From the NCBI GenBank assembly GCA_011772275.1, contig WVZU01000178.1, positions 1 through 7,353 on the forward strand: 7,353 bases of DNA, given 5' to 3'. Below the pieces are notes generated by a model. That model ran no database searches. It saw nothing but the letters and a program-made list of their open reading frames with translations, and was not told the origin of the DNA. The stretch's first letter is position 1; every line of letters begins with the position of its first letter. This document shows, piece by piece, positions 1-6,497 of this stretch. Origin of the DNA: Planctomycetales bacterium. Its GTDB lineage: Bacteria > Planctomycetota > Planctomycetia > Pirellulales > UBA7805. The translations under genes and the position numbers were made by a program.

Positions 1-1
1 C

Positions 2-745
2 GCCGCCAGCCAACAATTTCCGGATCAACGACCTTTTGATTTTTTGAACGAAGCCAGTGCGGTCGAGCTCGCCCGGTTTCTGGAACAGGAGAGCAGCCAG
101 GTGGTCGCCGTTGTCTTTTCCCGATTGGACCCGACGGTCGCGGCCGAGGTGCTCAAACGGCTGCCGGAGACGCTGCAGGTCGATGTGGTGCAGCGCCTGA
201 AGAGCCTGGACGAGATTAGCGAAGAGGTGACGCGGGAGATTGAGGAGAGCTTGCAAGTTTGGTTTGCAGACCAAATGCGACGCTCGCAAAGGCGAAACGC
301 CGGCCAGAAAGCCGTCCAGCAAATCCTGAATATCGCAGGCCACAAAACGCGCCGCCGCATCGAACAGCGAGTGCATGCCGCCGTGCCGCGACCAACGGAA
401 CCACCTGCCAAACGGACGACCGACAGTCACGTCGCACCCCTAGCCTGTTCGTTCCAAACTGTTTTGGAAATGGACGATGGGGCTCTGAGCCAAGTCTTTA
501 GCGCTGCCGATCCCCGTGATGCTGTACTGGCACTGGCAGGAAGCGAGCGGCAGTTTATCGACCGCGTGCTGAGAAACTTGAAACCACGAGATGCCGATCG
601 TTTGCGAAAAGCGTTTCAGGGCCTGGATGCGTCGCAACTGAACGACGTTGCCGGCAGCCAGCAGAAAATTGCCGAATTGGCGGGGACCATGCGAAAAAAG
701 AATCGTCGAGCGGCGTCTGCGAGCAGCCCGGTTGCCAGTGCTTGA
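2..745 (+). CDS. fliG: Flagellar motor switch protein FliG, 5'-partial
   Basis: FliG forms the upper part of the C-ring; it links the MS-ring to FliM/FliN and carries the face that stator units push on. The frame is open from base 2, so the gene begins outside the window. A TTG at 44 lies inside the conserved PFDFL stretch and is not a start. 247 residues are visible. Numbering from the TTG codon: residues 8-80 match the FliG middle domain (ESSQ where most FliGs have EHPQ), then a linker with GQKAV-type helix (87-96), and 136-217 match the C-terminal domain (FQTVLEMDD, VLALAG, RVLRNL, GSQQKIAEL). The MFVF hinge motif reads ACSF. Four of five charged torque-helix positions are changed (see findings). 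The tail is short and basic. Family assignment is firm from the C-terminal domain; whether it works in rotation is uncertain. fliH follows after 75 bases in the same frame. Confidence 0.9.
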   Translation, partial: AASQQFPDQRPFDFLNEASAVELARFLEQESSQVVAVVFSRLDPTVAAEVLKRLPETLQVDVVQRLKSLDEISEEVTREIEESLQVWFADQMRRSQRRNAGQKAVQQILNIAGHKTRRRIEQRVHAAVPRPTEPPAKRTTDSHVAPLACSFQTVLEMDDGALSQVFSAADPRDAVLALAGSERQFIDRVLRNLKPRDADRLRKAFQGLDASQLNDVAGSQQKIAELAGTMRKKNRRAASASSPVASA

Positions 746-820
746 GCGTCGAGGGACGAAGCCAGGGATCCACCAGTCGTCCCCATCACAACCCACCAGC
801 GGAATCGAAAGCCACCCAGC

Positions 821-1459
821 ATGACCGACATCCTGCGAGAACCACACGAGAATCAACGCCAGCCTGCGGAATACCAGTTTGCCGAGATGCGGCGTGATGG
901 GGGGCCCCAGGTTGCCGTTTTCTCCAAGCCCCCCGCAAACCAAGATTCAACCTCGCTGCAACACACCGCCGCCCCGCTTCCCCCCCCAGCGGCCCGCTTT
1001 CCGCACAGCCTTCCTCAACCCGACAGGCAGGGACAGAACGACCAACGCATCGCCACGGCCGCCTTGAATGCCCTCCTGGAACGCCTGGATAAATCACACC
1101 AACGCTGGCGAGCCGAAGCGGAACGAGAAGTGGTCCAGCTGGCCTTCGCCCTGGCGGAACGCATCGTGCGGAGAGAACTGGAACGCGAAACAGATATACC
1201 CCTTGATCTGCTGCAAGAAGCACTTGAACTGGCCGGTCGCGGCACGCGGCTCCGCGTTGCGATGCATCCCACAGATCTCCGCGTCCACCAGGACGAAATA
1301 CGCCGCCTGACCGCCACCATGAGGCCCACCGCCGAAGTGGAGGTTGTCGGCGATCAGCACGTTGAGCGGGGAGGATGCATTGTCGAAACGCCCGACGGGC
1401 TGATCGACCAATCCGCCACCGCTCAGTTACGACGCATCCGGGAAGAACTCCAGGCCTGA
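821..1459 (+). CDS. fliH: Flagellar assembly protein FliH (negative regulator of FliI)
   Basis: FliH is the peripheral stator of the export ATPase: it binds FliI, holds it inactive, and tethers it to the C-ring and export gate. The 212-residue product has a proline/glutamine-rich, disordered-looking N-terminus (1-75), a long helical segment (76-122, charged, VVQLAFALAERIVRREL) and a C-terminal globular domain. The domain contains the family hallmarks LRVAMHPTDL (144-153) and ERGGCIVETPDGLIDQS (182-198), ending in a helix. Length is near the usual 220-240. It lacks an obvious GxxxG repeat series and has no tryptophan before residue 96, so the docking tryptophans of enteric FliH are missing. 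The ATG at 821 is the only start in this frame after the fliG stop; no Shine-Dalgarno site is visible before it. fliI follows after 129 bases. Confidence 0.88.
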   Translation: MTDILREPHENQRQPAEYQFAEMRRDGGPQVAVFSKPPANQDSTSLQHTAAPLPPPAARFPHSLPQPDRQGQNDQRIATAALNALLERLDKSHQRWRAEAEREVVQLAFALAERIVRRELERETDIPLDLLQEALELAGRGTRLRVAMHPTDLRVHQDEIRRLTATMRPTAEVEVVGDQHVERGGCIVETPDGLIDQSATAQLRRIREELQA

Positions 1460-1588
1460 CGAGTGAGGGATTCGGGTCGCGCAAGGCGGGATCCCCGTGC
1501 GGGGACAGCAAAATCGCCCTCGTTCTGCCAGATGGTACCACCACGGACCCTCAAACGCTTATTGCCAACCACGAAACACCGCGCCACC
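1460..1588 (+). other. fliH-fliI spacer with short hairpin
   Basis: The 129 bases between fliH and fliI are open in the fliI frame back to a GTG at 1463, but the translated extension is arginine/proline-rich and has no match to the FliI N-terminus. It holds a small perfect inverted repeat (TCCCC at 1492-1496, loop GTGC, GGGGA at 1501-1505). No T-run follows, so it is not a rho-independent terminator. No ribosome binding site precedes the ATG at 1589. Confidence 0.4.
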
Positions 1589-3106
1589 ATGTACGTTATT
1601 GAAGATCTGTTGGCCAACCTTGTCCCCACGCATATCGAAGGAACGATCGCCCGTACGGCGGGCAGTACGGCAGCGGCTGCGGGTTTGCCAGTTGCCGTGG
1701 GCGCGGAAGTGGAAATTCAGCGGCAGATGGGGCCGCCAGTGGCCGCCGAGGTGATAGGTTTCCAGGACGAGCTGACGTTGCTGTTTCCACTCAGCTCCAT
1801 GTCCGGTGTGCGGCGGGGTCATCGCGTGCGATTACGCCGAACAGCCGCTTGGGTGGCGGTCGGAGACGCTCTCTTGGGACGGGTGACCGACGCATCGGGC
1901 CGCACCATCGATGATCTGCCGCCCCCGGTTCTGACTCACCGCGTGCCACGGCAACGCCCGGCACCCTCCGCCGTCTCCAGACCGGCGGTCGCAAAAGCGA
2001 TTTCCACCGGTGTCCGCGCGATCGATGGCTTGCTGACCTGCGGGCTTGGCCAGCGGATGGGCATTTTTGCCGGCGCGGGCGTGGGCAAAAGTGTACTGTT
2101 GGCTTCGATGGCCCGATCTTCGTCCGCCGATGTCAATGTGATCGCCTTGGTCGGCGAACGGGGACGAGAGGTCAATGATTTCATTCACCGCGAACTCGGG
2201 CCGGAAGGGATGGCCAACAGCGTGGTGGTCGTGGCAACCAGCGATCAGCCGGCGCCGATGCGATTACGAGCGGCCTTTACGGCCACTGCGATTGCCGAGT
2301 ATTTCCGCGATCAGGGCCGAGACGTGCTGTTGCTGATGGATTCCATGACCCGCGTGGCCATGGCCCAGCGCGAAATTGGGCTGGCCGCGGGCGAACCGCC
2401 GGCCACCCGCGGCTATCCCCCCAGCGTGTACGGCGTGCTTCCGCAATTGATCGAGCGAACAGGGGCGACGTCCGTGGGAACCATCACTGCGTTTTACTCG
2501 GTGCTGGTCGAGGGCGACGACCCGCAGGAGCCGGTCAGCGATATCCTCCGCGGCCTGTTGGACGGCCACTGCACGCTCTCCTCACGACTGGCGGCCGAGG
2601 GCCACTACCCGGCAATCGACGTTGTCCAGAGCGTTAGCCGTTTGATGCCCTCCCTGGCCACGGAAGATCAGCTGGCCGCCGCGTGCAAGGTACGCCGCTT
2701 GCTAGCCGCGTATCGCGAACACGAAGATCTCATTTCCGTGGGCGCCTACCGGCCCGGAACGAACATGCTGGTTGACGAAGCAATCGCGATGCGCCCCATG
2801 ATCGACGCGTTCCTCGTCCAACAACGTGACGAATCCAGCGACCTGGCTTCGGCCCACCACACGCTACAGACCCTGGCAGCCACCACCCCCCGCGCCCACC
2901 CCCCCAAAGGCAGCCTGAACGACGATTGGGAGCAACCGAAAATCGGAAGGCAGCATGCGGTGACCCGCCATCATTCATTCAGCCCAAACCCCATATCTTT
3001 AAACTCCGCTCCCTCACCCTTGTCCCCTCATTGCGAAACCCGTTTCCCCCATCCCGAATCCCACCGTGAACTCGTTCCGCCTTGCGACACTCTTGAAAAT
3101 GCGTGA
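1589..3106 (+). CDS. fliI: Flagellum-specific ATPase FliI, with odd C-terminal tail
   Basis: FliI is the hexameric ATPase of flagellar export; with FliH and FliJ it unloads chaperones and feeds substrates to the gate. As sequenced it has 505 residues, against about 435-457 in the family. Visible: beta-barrel N-terminal domain (about 15-100), Walker A GAGVGKS (162-168), GERGRE with catalytic glutamate (189-194, E190), Walker B VLLLMD (246-251), the DSMTRVAMAQREIGLAAGEP signature (251-270), PPATRGYPPSV (270-280) and the arginine finger in SSRLAAEGHYPAID (R333). I chose the ATG at 1589 because MYVIEDLL leads straight into the family N-terminus; the frame opens at GTG 1463. Residues after about 435 are Pro/His/Ser-rich, unlike FliI, begin beside C6 and C7 runs, and overlap fliJ by 41 bases. 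A one-base loss in the C-run would end the protein at TGA 2916-2918 with 442 residues. The core call is certain; the true C-terminus is not. Confidence 0.95.
   Translation: MYVIEDLLANLVPTHIEGTIARTAGSTAAAAGLPVAVGAEVEIQRQMGPPVAAEVIGFQDELTLLFPLSSMSGVRRGHRVRLRRTAAWVAVGDALLGRVTDASGRTIDDLPPPVLTHRVPRQRPAPSAVSRPAVAKAISTGVRAIDGLLTCGLGQRMGIFAGAGVGKSVLLASMARSSSADVNVIALVGERGREVNDFIHRELGPEGMANSVVVVATSDQPAPMRLRAAFTATAIAEYFRDQGRDVLLLMDSMTRVAMAQREIGLAAGEPPATRGYPPSVYGVLPQLIERTGATSVGTITAFYSVLVEGDDPQEPVSDILRGLLDGHCTLSSRLAAEGHYPAIDVVQSVSRLMPSLATEDQLAAACKVRRLLAAYREHEDLISVGAYRPGTNMLVDEAIAMRPMIDAFLVQQRDESSDLASAHHTLQTLAATTPRAHPPKGSLNDDWEQPKIGRQHAVTRHHSFSPNPISLNSAPSPLSPHCETRFPHPESHRELVPPCDTLENA
2886..2905 (+). repeat. 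Poly-C tracts (C6 and C7) at the end of the FliI core
   Basis: Two cytosine runs, C6 at 2886-2891 and C7 at 2899-2905, lie where the FliI family homology ends. The frame one base along meets a TGA at 2916-2918. Such runs are prone to replication slippage, transcriptional slippage and sequencing error. Confidence 0.7.
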
Positions 3107-3506
3107 CGCCCTGCGCCGCGGACAGCAGGCACAGCTAGCGATCCGCCAGCAGGAACTGGCCGAAACGCAGGCCCGGTTGCGGGAAGTCCGGGGCCAATTG
3201 GATCGAGCCCGTCGGCGGCGGGCAAGCACCAGTTCGGCAGGCCGGCTTTCCATGGTCGAGTTGGCTGCGACGGAACAATTCGTTCAGGCGCTGGGAAAAC
3301 GGCAAGATCGGCTGGAAAAGCGGGAAAACGAGCTGGTGCAGCAACTGCAGGCACAGCAGGGTCGCTACGACCAGGCGGCCCGCGATGCAAAAGCACTGGA
3401 TAACCTGCGGAAACGACAGGCTGTGGGGGATGCTCGCCTTCGCCAGCGGTGGGCGTCCCGCGAGCTGGACCAGCGGGCGCAACGCAACGCCAGCCCTCTG
3501 GATTGA
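3066..3506 (+). CDS. fliJ: Flagellar export protein FliJ
   Basis: FliJ is the small coiled-coil stalk that sits in the FliI hexamer, contacts FlhA and recycles chaperones. The 146-residue product is almost all helical and charged. It starts with the family's FRLATLLKMRD (4-14), has a first helix rich in Gln/Arg/Glu to about 52, a short break (RRASTSSAG), and a second helix 62-140 with QQLQAQQGRYDQAARDAKALDNLR, which matches the FliJ C-terminal half. Length is as expected (about 147). The GTG at 3066 was chosen because FRL must be near the N-terminus; the frame is closed upstream by TAA at 3000-3002 and the next ATG, at residue 12, would remove the conserved start. No Shine-Dalgarno site is seen. 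It overlaps the sequenced fliI frame by 41 bases, or lies 147 bases past the alternative fliI stop. Primary sequence of FliJ is poorly conserved, so the call leans on context too. Confidence 0.85.
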   Translation: MNSFRLATLLKMRDALRRGQQAQLAIRQQELAETQARLREVRGQLDRARRRRASTSSAGRLSMVELAATEQFVQALGKRQDRLEKRENELVQQLQAQQGRYDQAARDAKALDNLRKRQAVGDARLRQRWASRELDQRAQRNASPLD

Positions 3507-3660
3507 CAGGCCGTGCGGTTGGACTTGATCCGGCGATCTGGTTTTGAGGACACTACCCGCCCCCTGCTGGCCGCACGTTGCATCCCGGCACAGCGGGCGG
3601 TGGCAGCGGGTCTTGGTGCACAGAATACAGAATAATGTGGGGAATCTCGTGGAAGTCGGA
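3507..3660 (+). other. fliJ-fliN spacer, no gene seen
   Basis: These 154 bases stay open in the fliN frame from a TTG at 3544, but the translation (Trp/His/Arg-rich) resembles nothing in FliN. I see no terminator and no convincing promoter. The stretch is an odd gap inside an otherwise co-directional cluster and could hold an internal promoter for fliN-flhB, but no -35/-10 pair with proper spacing was found. Confidence 0.35.
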
Positions 3661-3915
3661 ATGGAACCGGCCCGTACAGTTTCCCAGTCGGACCGCGTAC
3701 CGGTCACCATCCAGTTAGGGCGGACGCGCGTCGCCCGCGATGACCTGGTGGACGTTGTTGGTGGCGCGTTGGTTGTCTTGGATCAGACCATTGAGGCGCC
3801 CCTGGACATCTATGCCGAGGATCGCTTGATCGCTCGAGGCGAAATTGTTGTCATGAACGAAAAGTTTTGTGTCAAGGTTACTGAGCTGGTTGCGCATGTC
3901 AATGAAGTTGCTTGA
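3661..3915 (+). CDS. fliN: Short flagellar switch protein FliN (single SpoA domain)
   Basis: FliN forms the lower rim of the C-ring and docks the FliH-FliI complex. The product has 84 residues from ATG 3661, nearly all of it one SpoA (surface presentation of antigens) domain: VPVTIQLGRTRVARDDLVDV (13-32), then GGALVVLDQTIEAPLDIYAEDRLIARGEIVVMNEKFCVKVTEL, which follows the FliN consensus closely (LGRT, PLDI, LIARGEVVV, KFGVRVTEI). Usual FliN proteins have 100-155 residues with an N-terminal extension before SpoA; here it is nearly absent. GGAAG at 3651-3655 is a fair ribosome binding site five bases before the ATG. GTG at 3649, with GGGGA at 3638-3642, is a real alternative adding four residues; TTG at 3544 would add 39 residues without family likeness. 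It could also be called FliN/SctQ-C type. It overlaps fliO by 14 bases. Confidence 0.85.
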   Translation: MEPARTVSQSDRVPVTIQLGRTRVARDDLVDVVGGALVVLDQTIEAPLDIYAEDRLIARGEIVVMNEKFCVKVTELVAHVNEVA

Positions 3916-4582
3916 TCCCCAAAGGCGATGGCCAGTCACGCCCGTCGCCCGCTACTTCAGGGTTGCGGGGATGACGTTTGTGGTGACGGCATTGCTGACA
4001 GTGCGGGTCGTGTCTGCAGAGCTGCCCGGCAGCCTGCCGGGTGCTGCGGTGACCTACGAACAGCCCCTGGCGGAAGCCGGCGCGAAGGTCAAGCAGGATC
4101 CGTCAACACCGCTTCCAGCGGCCCCGGCAGAAGGTGCTTTTTCCGGCTCGCCGTTACCGCTGCGCGGTCCGGATCGAACCGGAGATTCCAGCGGTGCGGT
4201 GAAGTCTTCTTGGGGTGGTCCCCTGGTGACCATGCTGGGCAGTTTGTCCTTTGTGCTGGCCCTGTTTTTCGCCATAGCCTGGTTCATGAAGCGGCAACTT
4301 CCCGCCGGCGGGTGGGCCCTGCCGGGTGATGTGCTGCAGGTTCTGGGGCGAGCGGCGTTGACGCCGCGCCAGAATGTCCACCTGGTGCGACTCGGAAACC
4401 GCTTGTTGCTGATCGCCGTTTCGCCAGCCGGGGCGGAGACGCTGGCGGAAGTCACGGACGCGGATGAAATCGAGCGGCTGACCAGCTTGTGCGCGCCGCC
4501 CACGCTGCGGTCGCCAGGCAGTCTGTTCCCCAGCCGATGGCTTCGACCTGCCGCCAATCCGCCGGAGGTCCGTGATGGCTGA
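3902..4582 (+). CDS. fliO: Flagellar biosynthesis protein FliO
   Basis: FliO is a membrane protein that helps assemble the FliP ring and is not itself part of the finished gate. The 226-residue product has a charged N-region and hydrophobic core (24-38) with likely signal cleavage after VSA (39/40). A Pro/Ala/Ser-rich exported segment (40-105) follows, then one membrane helix at about 108-128 ([20 protein letters not shown]). The cytoplasmic FliO domain (129-195) has [20 protein letters not shown] and [12 protein letters not shown], the family signature. It is longer than enteric FliO (about 120) and like the signal-peptide form of Bacillus. ATG 3902 gives a basic n-region; ATG 3896 adds two residues, GTG 3869 adds eleven, and ATG 3971 would leave a signal without positive charge. 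It overlaps fliN by 14 and fliP by 8 bases, so translation is probably coupled. Confidence 0.85.
   Translation: MKLLDPQRRWPVTPVARYFRVAGMTFVVTALLTVRVVSAELPGSLPGAAVTYEQPLAEAGAKVKQDPSTPLPAAPAEGAFSGSPLPLRGPDRTGDSSGAVKSSWGGPLVTMLGSLSFVLALFFAIAWFMKRQLPAGGWALPGDVLQVLGRAALTPRQNVHLVRLGNRLLLIAVSPAGAETLAEVTDADEIERLTSLCAPPTLRSPGSLFPSRWLRPAANPPEVRDG
4564..4568 (+). promoter_or_regulatory. Strong Shine-Dalgarno site of fliP
   Basis: GGAGG lies six bases before ATG 4575 and decides that start over the GTG at 4572, which would be only three bases away. It sits inside the end of fliO and is the clearest ribosome binding site in the window. Confidence 0.75.
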
Positions 4583-5417
4583 AACAACCTTGGGCGGCGC
4601 GGGTTCGGTGGGCAAAGACAAAAGTCGAGCTCGCTGGGTGGCGGTGGCCCTGTTTGCCCTGGCCTGCCTGGGAGCGCCTGCCACCGTGACCGCTCAATCG
4701 TTGCCGCCGGCATCCGCCAGTGGCAGCTTGTTCGAGACCGTAAATCACGACTGGTTCAGCCCGCAGTTCTTCCAATCCACGCTCAAGACGCTGCTGTTGT
4801 TGGGTGTGTTGAGCCTCGCGCCGGCCGTCTTGTTGATGACCACCAGCTTTGTGCGAATCGTCGTCGTGCTGGGGTTGCTGCGGCAAGCCTTGGGGATCCA
4901 GCAACTGCCCTCAACACAGGTCGTCACGTCCCTGGCTATGTTCATGTCCCTGGTGATCATGACACCGGTCTGGCAGCAAGTCTATCAGGAAGGCGTCGGA
5001 CCGTACGCTCAGCAACAGAAGACGTTGACCCAATCCTGGGAGGACGGCGTGAAACCGGTACGGCGGTTCATGAGCCTGCAGATTGAAGCGACGGGCAATC
5101 AGAAAGATATCTGGTTGTTTCTGGAGTACCTGCCCGGCACGGAAAATCCTCAAACGTACGAAGATGTGCCCCTGGCGGCGCTGCTGCCAGCTTTTATGCT
5201 TAGCGAACTGAAAACCGCCTTCCTCATCGGGTTTCAGATATTTATTCCTTTCCTGATTCTGGACATGGTCGTTGCCAGTGTGACCGTCACGATGGGCATG
5301 GTCATGCTGCCACCGGCAATGATCTCCTTGCCGTTTAAACTTTTGCTGTTTGTTTTGGTCGACGGCTGGCACCTGGTGGTAGGCATGCTGCTGGAGAGCT
5401 TTCAGCCGTTTTTGTAA
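4575..5417 (+). CDS. fliP: Flagellar export gate protein FliP
   Basis: FliP builds a pentamer at the core of the type III export gate together with FliQ and FliR in the MS-ring. The 280-residue product has a signal peptide (basic 14-20, hydrophobic 21-38, cleavage near VTA, 40), as FliP usually has. Then comes the [25 protein letters not shown] block (83-107), [24 protein letters not shown] (110-133), a soluble segment (about 134-200), and the second signature [28 protein letters not shown] (203-230) followed by [19 protein letters not shown]. The methionine-rich stretch (M240, M242, M244) corresponds to the gate's methionine gasket. It is about 35 residues longer than enteric FliP, mostly in the N-terminal part and the soluble segment. 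It overlaps fliO by eight bases; fliQ starts 45 bases after the stop. Confidence 0.97.
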   Translation: MAETTLGGAGSVGKDKSRARWVAVALFALACLGAPATVTAQSLPPASASGSLFETVNHDWFSPQFFQSTLKTLLLLGVLSLAPAVLLMTTSFVRIVVVLGLLRQALGIQQLPSTQVVTSLAMFMSLVIMTPVWQQVYQEGVGPYAQQQKTLTQSWEDGVKPVRRFMSLQIEATGNQKDIWLFLEYLPGTENPQTYEDVPLAALLPAFMLSELKTAFLIGFQIFIPFLILDMVVASVTVTMGMVMLPPAMISLPFKLLLFVLVDGWHLVVGMLLESFQPFL

Positions 5418-5433
5418 GACCAGCCAACTGGTC
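5418..5433 (+). repeat. Perfect hairpin directly after the fliP stop
   Basis: GACCAG (5418-5423), loop CCAA, CTGGTC (5428-5433): six base pairs, starting at the first base after the TAA stop. No T-run follows, so it is not a typical terminator; it may slow ribosomes or ribonucleases, or be chance. Confidence 0.5.
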
Positions 5434-5451
5434 AGGCGAGCTTAGGCGAGC
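5434..5451 (+). repeat. Tandem AGGCGAGC repeat before fliQ
   Basis: AGGCGAGC occurs at 5434-5441 and again at 5444-5451, a ten-base period, in the 44-base spacer ahead of fliQ. AGGCGAG resembles a weak ribosome binding site in both copies, the second lying ten bases before the fliQ ATG. Confidence 0.45.
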
Positions 5452-5461
5452 GGACGAGCAA

Positions 5462-5728
5462 ATGACGCCTGAAGATGCGATCGATGTAGGTCGAGCGGCG
5501 ATAATGATGATGCTGCTGACCACGGCGCCGGTGCTGCTGACCGGGTTGCTGGTCGGGCTGGTCGCCGGTTTTGTCCAGGCCGTCACGCAAATGCAGGAGC
5601 AGGCACTGGCCGTGGTCCCCAAGATCGTGGCCGTTGCCCTGGTTTTGATTTTGACGTTGCCCTGGCTGGTCCATCAGCTGGTCCAGTTCTCCCGCGAACT
5701 GATTACAGCCATTCCCGGAAACTTGTGA
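5462..5728 (+). CDS. fliQ: Flagellar export gate protein FliQ
   Basis: FliQ is a two-helix hairpin protein, four copies of which wrap the FliP-FliR core of the export gate. The product has 88 residues, the normal size (89-90). Membrane helices lie at about 14-38 and 52-75. Between them is the conserved QAVTQMQEQALAVVPK (39-54), including the family's VPK lysine, and the N-terminus MTPEDAIDVGRAA is typical. The ATG at 5462 fits exactly; no strong ribosome binding site is present. fliR starts four bases after the stop. Confidence 0.95.
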   Translation: MTPEDAIDVGRAAIMMMLLTTAPVLLTGLLVGLVAGFVQAVTQMQEQALAVVPKIVAVALVLILTLPWLVHQLVQFSRELITAIPGNL

Positions 5729-5732
5729 GGAC

Positions 5733-6488
5733 ATGCTGCCTCCCGACCAAATCATCCTGCTGGCCCTCGTGCTGGCGCGTGTGGCGCCTCTGGTCATGCT
5801 GGTGCCGGTCTTTGGCGCGTGTTGCGCGCCGTGGCATGTTCGCGCCCTGCTGGCGGTGGCCTTGAGCATCCTGATTGCGCCCCTGCAGGGGAATGCAGGA
5901 GTCGGACCGTGCAACGACACGCCGACATTGGTACTGGCTCTGGCGACGGAAGTCTTAACCGGCATCAGTCTGGGGCTGGCGGTGCTCTTGATTTTCCAGG
6001 CAGCCGAACTCGCCGGCAGGATGATCGGCGGTAGCAGCGGTCTGGTGATCAGCCAGGGGGGCGGCAGTGCCCTGCTGGGCCCCGCTCCCGTCCCCGCGCA
6101 ACTGCTGTCCCTGATCGCCCTGGCGGTCTTTGTCACCATGGGCGGCCACCGCCTGGTAATCACCGCGTTACTGGACAGCTTTCAGTCCCTCCCCCCCGGA
6201 GCCGGTTGGAGGGCCGCTGAGCTAACCAACACGACCAGGCAATTGCTGGCTGCCAGCTTTCAGCTGGGAGTGCGTACCGCGGCCCCCGTGATTCTCGCCG
6301 TGCTGGTCGCCAACGTGGCCGTCGGCATCCTCAGCCGTAGCGTGCCGCAGTTGAATAGCCTGGTGATCGGTTTCGGTTTGAACTTATTTGTCGTCCTGGC
6401 AGCCCTCGGCTTTGCCTTGGCCGGCTTGGCGTACTTGTTCGCCAATCACGTTAAAACATTTCTGCAGATTTGGCAGCAGCTTTTGTAG
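5733..6488 (+). CDS. fliR: Flagellar export gate protein FliR
   Basis: FliR joins the FliP pentamer to close the gate ring and contacts FlhB. The 251-residue, very hydrophobic product has about six membrane segments (roughly 6-28, 36-50, 65-90, 123-146, 180-200, 208-238). Family marks are VPVFG (24-28), the long loop GSSGLVISQGGGSALLGP (100-117), LLSLIALAVFVTMGGHRLVITALLDSF (124-150), LPPG (153-156) and SVPQLNSLVIGFGLNL (203-218; PQLN is highly conserved). Length is close to the usual 255-265. GAGG at 5727-5730 overlaps the fliQ stop and lies only two bases before the ATG. The gene is preceded by fliQ (four bases) and followed by flhB (nine bases). Loop residues between 98 and 120 are more glycine-rich than in most FliR proteins. 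Confidence 0.96.
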   Translation: MLPPDQIILLALVLARVAPLVMLVPVFGACCAPWHVRALLAVALSILIAPLQGNAGVGPCNDTPTLVLALATEVLTGISLGLAVLLIFQAAELAGRMIGGSSGLVISQGGGSALLGPAPVPAQLLSLIALAVFVTMGGHRLVITALLDSFQSLPPGAGWRAAELTNTTRQLLAASFQLGVRTAAPVILAVLVANVAVGILSRSVPQLNSLVIGFGLNLFVVLAALGFALAGLAYLFANHVKTFLQIWQQLL

Positions 6489-6497
6489 GGCATCCAG

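Noticed and set aside
786..1544. Long open frame on the - strand (252 codons) opposite fliH
   Set aside because: Arg/Gly/Pro-rich composition without family motifs; it is a shadow of the GC-rich fliH coding strand.
1463..1588. N-terminal extension of FliI from GTG 1463
   Set aside because: The added 42 residues match nothing in FliI; MYVIEDLL at 1589 is the natural N-terminus.
3601..3616. Sigma-54-like site (TGGCAG ... TTGG) in the fliJ-fliN spacer
   Set aside because: The spacing is one base too long and the -12 GC is replaced by GG, so it does not meet the consensus.
3544..3660. N-terminal extension of FliN from TTG 3544
   Set aside because: Trp/His/Arg-rich residues unlike FliN extensions, rare start codon, and a better ribosome binding site before ATG 3661.
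4054..4713. Open frame on the - strand (219 codons) opposite fliO and the start of fliP
   Set aside because: Low-complexity Ser/Arg/Pro translation with no motif; the opposite strand encodes clear FliO and FliP.
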